Shown here: one piece after another, positions 46,225 through 53,611 of the stretch
Numbering within the stretch: position 1 is the first letter of the stretch
Layout: each line of letters starts with the position of its first letter
Source: Hanleya hanleyi
Lineage: Eukaryota > Mollusca > Polyplacophora > Lepidopleurida > Hanleyidae
DNA length: 64,000 nucleotides
NCBI GenBank assembly: GCA_036873755.1
Contig: JAVTVY010019458.1
Span: 19,367-83,366 of the forward strand
Direction: 5' to 3'
Notes under the pieces: model-generated
What the model was told of the DNA's origin: nothing
Databases searched by the model: none
What the model saw: only the letters and a program-made list of their open reading frames with translations
Position numbers and translations under genes: made by a program

Positions 46225-47292
46225 ATGAAGCGCTGGGAGAAGGTGTTGGATAACTTATACTACAGTCCCGACAGTCCGGCGGCCTATAGTGCATTGTCGG
46301 CTCTCTATCGAGCGGCCAAACCCCAGGGGATACAACGTGCCCAAGTCCGAGATTGGTTAAGAAAACAAGACACCTATACCTTACATCGATCTGTCCGTCG
46401 CCATTTTCTACGGAATCGGGTCATCGTGGGAGGAATAGATGCCCAGTGGCAAGCGGATTTGGTCGATATGAGCGCCTTTGCCAAACACAACGATGGGAAT
46501 CGGTATATCTTGACGTGCATCGATATCCTATCGAAGTATGCGTGGGTGGTACCCATCCGGACGAAAACGGGGGCGAATCTCATAGCGGCGTTCAAAGACA
46601 TCTTCAAGACCGGGCGCAAACCTTTGTATTTGCAAACCGACGAAGGCACGGAATTCCTCAACAGACCGTTCCAACAGTTTCTGAAAGCCCAGAAGGTGTT
46701 TTTCTTCCATACGTACAACGAGACCAAGGCTTCCGTGGTGGAAAGGTTCAACAGGACATTCAAAGGCCGTATGTATAAATATTTCAAGAATACAAGGCGG
46801 TACATCGATGTTCTCCAGAAACTTGTGAGTGGTTACAATCGAGCCTATCACCGGAGTATAGAGAGAGCCCCCATTACCGTGAGCCAACGCAATGAAGCCC
46901 AAGTCCGGCGTGTCTTGTACCCCATACAATCGCAACGAGCACCGAAGGAGATGTTCAAGGTCGGGGACCCTGTACGGATCAGTAAAGTCAAGGGCAAGTT
47001 CGAGAAAAGTTACTTGCCCAACTGGAGCGATGAGCACTTCCTGATTAAACGGCGCCTACCCCGACAGCAGCGAGTCTATGAACTGGAAGATCTTCAAGGG
47101 GAACCGTTGCTAGGAACGTTTTACGAGATGGAATTACAGCCTGTCGTAAAAACACAGCAAGACTACTACACGGTGGAGCAGATTTTGAAAACGGAACGTC
47201 GACGTGGCAAACTGTTTCATTTCGTGAAATGGCAAGGCTGGCCCAGTTTCTTCAATTCCTGGGTCGCAGCCAACCAGGTGAAACGACTATAA
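46225..47292 (+). CDS. Polinton integrase with chromodomain
   Basis: 355 residues, intact. Retrovirus-type integrase that joins the element's ends to the target and creates the 6-bp duplication. DDE core: Asp78 (WQADL), Asp139 (LQTDEGTEF) and Glu173 (SVVERFNRT). An N-terminal helical region with QVRDWLRKQDTYTLH replaces a clear HHCC zinc site. After the core come an SH3-like part (PVRISKVKGKFEKSY) and a C-terminal chromodomain (about residues 312-355; YTVEQILKTE, FVKWQGW), which in related integrases guides insertion to chromatin. Its stop overlaps the next TATA box. The older copy has lost this gene. Confidence 0.93.
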   Translation: MKRWEKVLDNLYYSPDSPAAYSALSALYRAAKPQGIQRAQVRDWLRKQDTYTLHRSVRRHFLRNRVIVGGIDAQWQADLVDMSAFAKHNDGNRYILTCIDILSKYAWVVPIRTKTGANLIAAFKDIFKTGRKPLYLQTDEGTEFLNRPFQQFLKAQKVFFFHTYNETKASVVERFNRTFKGRMYKYFKNTRRYIDVLQKLVSGYNRAYHRSIERAPITVSQRNEAQVRRVLYPIQSQRAPKEMFKVGDPVRISKVKGKFEKSYLPNWSDEHFLIKRRLPRQQRVYELEDLQGEPLLGTFYEMELQPVVKTQQDYYTVEQILKTERRRGKLFHFVKWQGWPSFFNSWVAANQVKRL

Positions 47293-47293
47293 A
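47288..47293 (+). promoter_or_regulatory. TATA box overlapping integrase stop
   Basis: TATAAA; TAA at 47290-47292 is the integrase stop. ATG of the stalk protein is 55 bases on. Confidence 0.6.
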
Positions 47294-47342
47294 GCCAGAT
47301 ACCACTACCGTCATCCTTCATTCCACGTCCGACCACGGTGCT

Positions 47343-47936
47343 ATGGACAAGCAGCAGCAGCCTCTGAACACAGCGTCTCCCAAAACGCGCAAAGCGCAAG
47401 TGGGCTTTCTGGTGATATTTCTAACCCTGCTGAGTGTGTTGTACGGAGGTGTGTTTTACGACGTAGCCTATGTCAGCACGTTACTTAACCAACTGAGAAC
47501 ACCAGCCATCAGTGAAACCGGTCTACAGAAAGCACCAGTCAACCCCGTATCGAGCCCAGTCATCACCACACCACGTGTACAAGCCACAACGAGCTCCACA
47601 CCGAGTATACAGTCAACACCTACACCAAGTACACCCACTACGTCTGAAAACCCGCCGGATTTCATCCCTCACAGTGAACAGACAACGACGACCAACGTTG
47701 TTCCCACCACCATCATCACTCGCAGTGAACAGACAACGACGACCGACATTGTACCCACCACCACCACTCCAGTTCACTCGTACCAAATTTACAAGAGCGG
47801 GTTACCACGACAGTGGATACACCTTGAACCATGGACCCTCGGTAGCAGCATCCCTTCACTTGCGTCATCGCAGGACCGACGGGTTCCGGCAAAACGCACT
47901 TCGTCAGGAAGCTCCTTCAACACGCCGACAGCATGA
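47343..47936 (+). CDS. type II membrane protein with Ser/Thr/Pro stalk
   Basis: About 197 residues from ATG 47343, chosen because it follows the TATA box and gives a short cytosolic start. Residues 1-19 are polar and basic (SPKTRKAQ); 20-40 form one membrane helix (VGFLVIFLTLLSVLYGG). The rest is a Thr/Pro/Ser-rich stalk with a partly repeated motif (HSEQTTTTNVVPTT / RSEQTTTTDIVPTT) likely to be O-glycosylated. The end (PVHSYQIYKS) overlaps the ATPase region in another frame. The relic conserves both the helix and the PVHSYQIYKS motif. Could be an envelope or cell-exit protein; no family recognised. Confidence 0.65.
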   Translation: MDKQQQPLNTASPKTRKAQVGFLVIFLTLLSVLYGGVFYDVAYVSTLLNQLRTPAISETGLQKAPVNPVSSPVITTPRVQATTSSTPSIQSTPTPSTPTTSENPPDFIPHSEQTTTTNVVPTTIITRSEQTTTTDIVPTTTTPVHSYQIYKSGLPRQWIHLEPWTLGSSIPSLASSQDRRVPAKRTSSGSSFNTPTA

Positions 47937-48244
47937 TCACCCCACCCATTGTCCGAGTCGTGTGGTGTTACGGAGAATGGCAGGCAGCGTATGCAGCAAT
48001 GCCCCACATCACGTTCGTGGAAGGCCTACCCAACCTGGCCGATTTGGAACCCGACACCTTGGTGGTTCTGGATGATCTCATGGCGGAGACGGATGCGCGG
48101 GTCACCCAACTCTTTACCAAAGGCAGCCATCATCGACGGCTCAGCATCATCTACATTGTGCAGAATCTGTTCAGTAAAAACAAAGAACATCGGAACATCA
48201 GCTTAAATACCACATCATGGTTGATTTTTGTCTCTGTTCTCTGA
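47831..48244 (+). pseudogene. packaging ATPase, nonsense-mutated and truncated
   Basis: FtsK/HerA-type genome-packaging ATPase of Polintons and related viruses. Walker A GPTGSGKT is at 47873-47896 and Walker B region LVVLDDLM at about 48061-48084, then RLSIIYIVQNLFSK. The probable ATG (47831) is followed by a stop TAG at 47843-47845 in the same frame. After RNISLN (48207) the frame runs into unrelated sequence and stops at 48244, so the C-terminal third, still readable in the relic at 37150-37470, is deleted. The product cannot be a full ATPase. Confidence 0.8.
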
Positions 48245-48289
48245 GATAGATAAAAAGGGTAGGGTTGTGGGTTCTAGCGTTAGTTGTAC

Positions 48290-48634
48290 ATGATGTCTGC
48301 GCGAGTACGGAAGCACGCCCCGACGCTCCGTGTATTGAAGACGGCCTCACCCGAGTTGGTCCGAACCATTGTACGCGGTGCAGACCCCGCTCTCGTGTGC
48401 TGTCTGTGTGAGATTGGACTCAATATCTTAAAAGGCAACGTACCACTGACTCCGGCTCAGAAGGCGAAGTTGGCTAAGCATAAGGCAGGTCTGCGAACCC
48501 TAGTCCAAAAGCGAGTCTCTCAAACACAAAAGAAAAAGGTGTTACAGAAAGGCGGCTTTCTCGGGGCCATCTTAGCACCGTTGGCCGCTTCCGTGTTGGG
48601 TCCAGTATTGGGTGGACTGTTCGGCCGACAATGA
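48290..48634 (+). CDS. PX-like core/virion peptide
   Basis: 114 residues from ATG 48290 (or 113 from 48293). Basic throughout (KAKLAKHKAGLRTLVQKR) and ending in a Gly-rich hydrophobic segment (GGFLGAILAPLAASVLGPVL) plus GGLFGRQ. This resembles the PX proteins of Polintons and adintoviruses, which have been compared with adenovirus core peptide and membrane-lytic segments; the function is inferred. The Cys pair in VCCLCEIG is conserved in the relic. A weak TATA-like GATAAAAAG lies at 48249. The stop overlaps the next start as ATGA. Confidence 0.7.
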   Translation: MMSARVRKHAPTLRVLKTASPELVRTIVRGADPALVCCLCEIGLNILKGNVPLTPAQKAKLAKHKAGLRTLVQKRVSQTQKKKVLQKGGFLGAILAPLAASVLGPVLGGLFGRQ

Positions 48635-49350
48635 ACCAAACGAAAAAAATGGTCCTCGTCGAACCACGGTTCCTTCAAAACCTCCAATCGCCCTACCCTG
48701 TCCCACCTACGGTGAAGACCATAAACACCCTCAATGGAGAGATGCAACTGATCTTACAAAGACCGGGGTTAAGCGACAGTGAGAAAGTACAACGGTACAA
48801 TGAGACGCTTCAACGGTACATGACGTTCATGGGCCAATACAAAACCCTCTCTACCCCACCACCACCACCACCACCACGTGACACACCGCCGACCTCAGCA
48901 CCGCTCCAACAGCCGCCATTACCAGGGCTACCACCCACAGCCCCACAGTGGGTGGAAGACGAAGTGCTGAAGAGTGTACCTGCATCGTTCAAGAAACAAG
49001 CTGGCCTGGTATTACAACGGATGAAACAGAATCCTAACATGACTTGGAATGATAAAGGCGAACTACTGGTACAGAATCAGGTGGTCCCAGGCACCCACAT
49101 GACGGATTTAGTGAATGACCTGATGCGTAAACGCAGGTCGCACACGGATCCTCGAGGATGGGAGGTCTTCGCCCAAGGCTTGAAAGACATGCATGTACCA
49201 CAGGAACCGCAACGGACACCTTCTTTTCAGGGCTTTAAAAAACCACCCTTGATCAGGACACCCCACATCTCCAGAGCCGTGACACGTAGCAAGTCACCGC
49301 GACGAACACGACGCCGGACACAACCGCCCAAGGCCTGGAACGCCTATTAA
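48631..49350 (+). CDS. Pro-rich virion-associated protein, unknown function
   Basis: 239 residues. The N-terminal 70 residues (MVLVEPRFL, TVKTINTLNGEM, YNETLQRYMTFMGQY) look helical, possibly a coiled coil. A proline tract of about nine residues and a PPL-P linker follow. Then comes a conserved domain (KKQAGLVLQRMKQNPNMTWN, GELLVQNQVVPGTHMTDLVN) and a basic Arg/Ser tail. ATG overlaps the PX-like stop (ATGA). From memory, genes of this type lie beside Polinton-type capsid genes in many invertebrates; no function is assigned. The relic carries a broken copy at 35846-36692. Confidence 0.7.
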   Translation: MNQTKKMVLVEPRFLQNLQSPYPVPPTVKTINTLNGEMQLILQRPGLSDSEKVQRYNETLQRYMTFMGQYKTLSTPPPPPPPRDTPPTSAPLQQPPLPGLPPTAPQWVEDEVLKSVPASFKKQAGLVLQRMKQNPNMTWNDKGELLVQNQVVPGTHMTDLVNDLMRKRRSHTDPRGWEVFAQGLKDMHVPQEPQRTPSFQGFKKPPLIRTPHISRAVTRSKSPRRTRRRTQPPKAWNAY

Positions 49351-49352
49351 AA
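49345..49352 (+). promoter_or_regulatory. TATA-like box overlapping stop before penton
   Basis: TATTAAAA; TAA at 49348-49350 ends the Pro-rich gene. The penton-like ATG is 34 bases on. Confidence 0.45.
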
Positions 49353-49383
49353 CCAACAGCAGCAGCAGGACAGCTCCGTCGCC

Positions 49384-50168
49384 ATGTTTTACCTCACCCT
49401 ACCCAGTAACAGTTCGCTGGATGTGTTTCCTGACAACACCGTGCCAAGTACGTCACCCAGTTACCGCAACCGTTGCATTTACCTGGACGATGGGAATGTG
49501 GCCTCGTGGATATCCAATACCCATACTCGTGGTACAACGTGCGAGCCAATGAAGTGTGGTACGAGGTGACCGAAGGCAAAAACACCCGACTCACCCTCCC
49601 CGAAGGCCAATACGATACCCCCAAGGAGTTCATGGGTGGGCTGACAAGACTGTTGCATTATAAGGCTCTACGGGAGGTCACGAATACATCAAAACCCATC
49701 AAATCCTTTCCCTTCAAGAATCACGTGGACTTCGAATACAACGCACACAACGACAAGGCACAGATCCTTCTCACCGCCAACGTGAGTGTCGTACTGAGTC
49801 CTATCCTACAGCAAATGCTGGGTCTCGCTCACGCGACCTACACGGATCCATCCGAGGACCATGGCCAGATCCCGATGGATATAAAGTCGGGTATGTACGG
49901 ACTCTATGTCTACTCGGACGTAGTCGACAACCACATCGTGGGCGATATCAATACACCTCTGTTACGGGTGGTCCCCATTAAAAAGACGTATGGAGATCAA
50001 ATCACCCACAGTTTCACCCACATGCTCTACCTGCCCGTACGACAAACCGACATCAACACTATCACGGTGGATATAAGAGATGACACGGGACGACCGGTGG
50101 CATTCGAACGAGGAAAAGTGGTGCTGACACTTCATTTTCGACAAGCACGTGCTCCCCACTTTGCATAA
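49384..50168 (+). pseudogene. penton-like minor capsid protein, one-base frameshift
   Basis: Minor capsid protein that forms the capsid vertices (single jelly roll) in Polinton-type particles; the assignment rests on position before the major capsid gene and on size. The first 20 codons (MFYLTLPSNSSLDVF) are in one frame. From about 49450 the protein continues in another frame to the stop at 50166-50168 (GLVDIQYP, NEVWYEVTEGKN, VLSPILQQMLGLAHATY, HMLYLPVRQTD). The relic has one more base at this place and stays in frame, so the break is private to this copy. The stop overlaps the next ATG as TAATG. Confidence 0.75.
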
Positions 50169-50571
50169 TGAAAGTACCTTACGAGTGCGATGCACGCAGC
50201 TATATGGACTATTATGCCCAACAGGCCGGGGGTGGCTTTCCGGTCTTTAGCGGTGCACGCATGCAACGAGGACATGGGCTGGGAACATACTCGGCAGCAT
50301 CGTCAAAACGTTCCTGCCCTTGGTGACGCGTGGGGTGAAAGCAATCGGCAAACAAGCGGTACGCAGTGGACTGCAAGTGGCCGGTGATGTCTTGGGGGGT
50401 ACGGCACCCAAAGAAGCCTTGAAACGGCGGGCCAAAGAAGCGGGTGGCGTCTTGGTGGCCAAAGCACAACGCACCGTAGGGAATAAAAGATCTGCCGCAC
50501 CGAGACCACGCACCAGTCGACGACCGACCCAGCGACGACGCACATCGAAGACCCAGGATATCTTTTCTTAA
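50168..50571 (+). pseudogene. basic, Gly-rich core-type protein, frameshifted
   Basis: ATG 50168 opens YMDYYAQQAGGGFPVFSGAR and QRGHGLG, then a one-base frame change near 50276. The rest, in another frame (GSIVKTFLPLVTRGVKAIGK, GDVLGG, then an Arg/Ser-rich tail RPTQRRRTSK), ends at 50571. From memory this DYY...AGGG...GHGLG type of protein accompanies capsid genes in many invertebrate Polintons. The amphipathic helices and basic tail suggest a DNA- or membrane-binding virion protein. Stop is two bases before the major capsid ATG. Confidence 0.7.
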
Positions 50572-50573
50572 AC

Positions 50574-51884
50574 ATGTCCTTGATCCACGCAGAGTCCTGT
50601 CCCTCCACCAACAGTGAATTTGATTTGTGGACCGTGCCGCCCACACAGACCAGTGCCGAACAAGGATTATGGGTGGAGCATCTCCCGCTCTCCAGCATCA
50701 ACGAAACAGGGCCCATCGAGTTCACCATCAGTAATGCGGATACGGCCTATGTGGATTTAGCCCATACGTACTTGTATGTGAAAGCCAAGGTGGTCAATGG
50801 GGATGGCTCCAGAATCATCCAAGCTGCAACGGTGGGCCCGACGAATCTCTGGCTGCACTCGATGTTTCAACAGGTGGATACTTTTCTCAGCGACAAACTC
50901 ATCAGTGACTCGACCAACACGTACCCCTATCGAGCCTACATCGAGACACTGTTGTCGTATGGCCGAGAGGCTAAAAAATCTCAGCTGACAGCCGCTTTAT
51001 TCTACCAGGACACACCCGAGCACATGGACACGGTGGACAATGTGGGATATAACAAACGGAAGGCTTTCACTGCGAACGGTGCCTCAGTGGATCTCATGGG
51101 TCGACTACACGCAGACATGTTCATGCAAGACCGGTACCTCTTGAACAAGATCCCCATCAAAATCCGACTGATACGGGCGCCTCCGACCTTCGCCTTGATG
51201 GCCACTAACGTAGATGGGCATGCAGCTGACTATAAGATTGTTATCCAAGACGCAGTCCTGTATGTCCGAAAAGTGAAACCGAATCCAGCCGTTCAATTGG
51301 GACACATGAAAGCCTTGGAAACAAAACCAGCCCAGTACCCTATCCGACGTGTACACACCAAAGTGTTCTCTGTGCCTGCTGGAAATATGGGCGCCAACAA
51401 AGAAAACCTGTTCCTGGGGGAACTACCCAAGCGATTGATCCTGGCCTGTGTGGAAAATACCAGTTTCAGCGGAGCCTACCCCGAGAATCCGTTTGACTTT
51501 AAACATTTCGGCATCAATTTTGTGGCCCTGCATGTGGATGGACAACAGGTGCCAGCCACGGCCTTAACACCGAACTTTGGGCGCAGGAATTTCATTCGCG
51601 CCTATCAGAGCCTGTTTACAGCCACCGATCAAATCAACCAGGACGAAGGAAATTTGATCAGTCGGGAGGACTACGCGAACGGATACACGTTGTTCTGTTT
51701 CGATCTGACCCCCACCTTAGAGAACGACCATCAGCTGGCCCTGGCCAAGCAAGGCAATTTACGGTTGGAAATCCACTTTGCGCGAGCCCTGGGGACCACC
51801 GTCAATGTGATCTGCTACGCCGAGTTTGACAACATCATTCAAGTGGACAAGGCGCGCAACGTCCTGTGTGACTTTTCCACCTAA
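50574..51884 (+). CDS. major capsid protein (Polinton type)
   Basis: 436 residues, uninterrupted. Builds the icosahedral shell; Polinton major capsid proteins have a predicted double jelly-roll fold. Family-like blocks: SEFDLWTVPPTQTSAEQG (about 14-31), GPIEFTISNADTAYVDLAHTYLYVK (45-70), NLWLHSMFQQVDTFLS, NTYPYRAYIETLLSYG, LLNKIPIKIRLIRA and YTLFCFDLTPTLEND. From memory, close relatives are often annotated in invertebrate genomes as 'uncharacterized protein F54H12.2-like'. No membrane segment. Start at 50574 follows the previous stop by two bases; the protease ATG follows its stop by one base, so the block seems to be read from one transcript or from promoters within genes. Confidence 0.85.
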   Translation: MSLIHAESCPSTNSEFDLWTVPPTQTSAEQGLWVEHLPLSSINETGPIEFTISNADTAYVDLAHTYLYVKAKVVNGDGSRIIQAATVGPTNLWLHSMFQQVDTFLSDKLISDSTNTYPYRAYIETLLSYGREAKKSQLTAALFYQDTPEHMDTVDNVGYNKRKAFTANGASVDLMGRLHADMFMQDRYLLNKIPIKIRLIRAPPTFALMATNVDGHAADYKIVIQDAVLYVRKVKPNPAVQLGHMKALETKPAQYPIRRVHTKVFSVPAGNMGANKENLFLGELPKRLILACVENTSFSGAYPENPFDFKHFGINFVALHVDGQQVPATALTPNFGRRNFIRAYQSLFTATDQINQDEGNLISREDYANGYTLFCFDLTPTLENDHQLALAKQGNLRLEIHFARALGTTVNVICYAEFDNIIQVDKARNVLCDFST

Positions 51885-51885
51885 C

Positions 51886-52923
51886 ATGGATACAGACCAG
51901 ATAACCACCGTGCTGGAGAATGACCCAGGGACACGTATGGTCTTTCAAGGGATGTTCGCCCGAGATGTGTTCCTATTAGACCGTGTCTATCCTGCTGCAT
52001 ACGTTCTCAACACGCACCCGATGGATCGGCCCGGTGAACATTGGGTGGCCGTGTACTTGACAGAACAGCAGGGCGAATACTTTGACCCGTACGGCCTGCC
52101 ACCCCTCCATCCCAATTTAACAGACTTCATGGATCAAGGTACAGAGACGTGGTGTTGGAACAGTCAAACGTTGCAAATTACAACACATATAAGGGAAGTG
52201 GGAAGAGGTGCCGACATACTGACTGCGTCACATGACTTCACAGAATAGTCTTCTGGTTAACCTATTCTAAAGCACATACCAAATATCTAACGATTCGTGA
52301 TATGTGTTGTATCTCAGGTACGCTTTTATTGTACCTGTTCATGTGGCAACTTGGATGATATGACCACACGGCCCCTAGCACCGGCATGAGCGGTATTAGA
52401 TACAAATCTAGAGAGCTATGATGGAAATGCTCTGACAACTCGTATACTGGTAATTGGTGAGCTGTTTCGCTGTGACAACTCGTACATTGGAGATTGGTGA
52501 GCTGTACCGTCGTCAGATGTAAATGACGGCATTTAACACAAAAGACTAGTCTGTAAGGCCCGATGTCGACCCAGCATCAACTTCCCACAAATGCCAACAT
52601 ATATATCACCTTTTGGTCTGTACAGGGGGCGGGCCTCGGGGACGAAACGTCCACCAGCAGAATCTCGCCATATACAGGAATAAATTACAACACATATAAG
52701 GGAAGTGGGAAGAGGTACCGACATACTGACTGCGTCACATGACCTGACCAGTAGCGTGTGCGGACAATATTGCTTGTTTTACCTGTACCATCGATGCCGG
52801 GGAAGGACCTTATCTACCATCGTACAGATGTTTGACGAGTACCCAAAGGCCGAGGACCGCGATGTACTCGTATATGACTGGGCCGCCCATCATTTCAATG
52901 TACAAGCCCCGTTCTGGGCTTAA
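51886..52923 (+). pseudogene. adenain-like cysteine protease, split by an insertion
   Basis: Protease that matures capsid proteins in Polintons and adenoviruses (Ulp1/adenain fold). Part 1 (51886-52174) has catalytic His52 in GEHWVAVYL and Asp67 in YFDPYG. Part 2 (about 52744-52923) has SSVCGQYCLFYL with the catalytic Cys and RCRG. Between them lies a repeat insertion (52175-52743) that brings a stop at 52246-52248. The insertion keeps the frame (507 bases plus a 62-bp direct repeat), so both halves are in phase. Start at ATG 51886, one base after the capsid stop. Confidence 0.85.
52175..52743 (+). mobile_element. repeat inserted in protease, with 62-bp terminal direct repeats
   Basis: 52175-52236 and 52682-52743 are the same 62 bases with one difference (TTACAACACATATAAGGG...). 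The first 280 bases also form the core of copy B at 22957-23227, and the last part resembles 600-660. It is therefore a mobile repeat, not protease sequence. Superfamily unknown; inner CTCGTATACTGG/CTCGTACATTGG with GGTGAGCTGT is a short internal duplication. Confidence 0.75.
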
Positions 52924-53065
52924 GTTCTTTCAATGTACAAGCCCCCTGTTCTGGGCTTAAGTTTACAAGCCCCCTATTCTGGGCTTCAGTTCTTTCAATG
53001 TACAAGCCCCCTGTTCTGGGCTTCAGTTCTTTCAATGTACAAGCCCCTTGTTCTGGGCTTTAGTT
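52894..53065 (+). repeat. five hairpin repeats after the protease gene
   Basis: Five units of about 25-39 bases, each with ACAAGCCCC...TTCTGGGCTT, where AAGCCC pairs with GGGCTT. The first unit contains the protease stop (52921-52923). Confidence 0.85.
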
Positions 53066-53101
53066 TTCACGTGGTTGTTCTCACGTTGTTGTTGTTCACT
53101 G

Positions 53102-53107
53102 AATAAA
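53102..53107 (+). terminator. polyadenylation signal
   Basis: AATAAA in GAATAAAAAAATGAG, directly after the hairpin array; it would end the rightward capsid-block transcript. Confidence 0.55.
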
Positions 53108-53611
53108 AAAATGAGACCTCACCAAAAAACCCTGTCTTGTGTGTTTTGTATATGAGCATAATGCATGAAACTGGCTTTGCACACCGTATTAGCCAATCAG
53201 TGGCCTAGAATGGAACCAAAGCTAACCCATCCATGTCCAGAAAACATTACACGGGTGTACAAGAACCCGGATGTAGGCGCGGACGTAGGCGAAAGCATCC
53301 CAGTACCCGGATGTAGGCGCAGACGTGAGCAAAATTCTAGTACCCGTCCATTGGTTCTTTTATCGATCGCTCATTGGCTCTTTTTGTCGACCGCTGATTG
53401 GTCCAAATGGAACTGCCCATCCTTCCCAGGTTAATTTACAATCCCCTTTTGGGGTTCAAGCTCTGTATATCGATGCCGCAACATTGTCTCCGAACCTTGC
53501 CGAAAGAGAGACCTTGGACCTTTTGACCTGGATGTGACCTTTGACCTTTTGACCCGACATTCACCCGCGCACTGCCGGTGATGACGCGCGCGCGCGCTGC
53601 GGCCGGGGCGA
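53108..53611. other. right subterminal region
   Basis: ACCCGGATGTAGGCGCGGACG repeats (53265-53325) related to 29.2 kb, TGACCTTTTGACC near 53520, and a CGCGCGCG tract at 53586. No gene. Confidence 0.6.
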
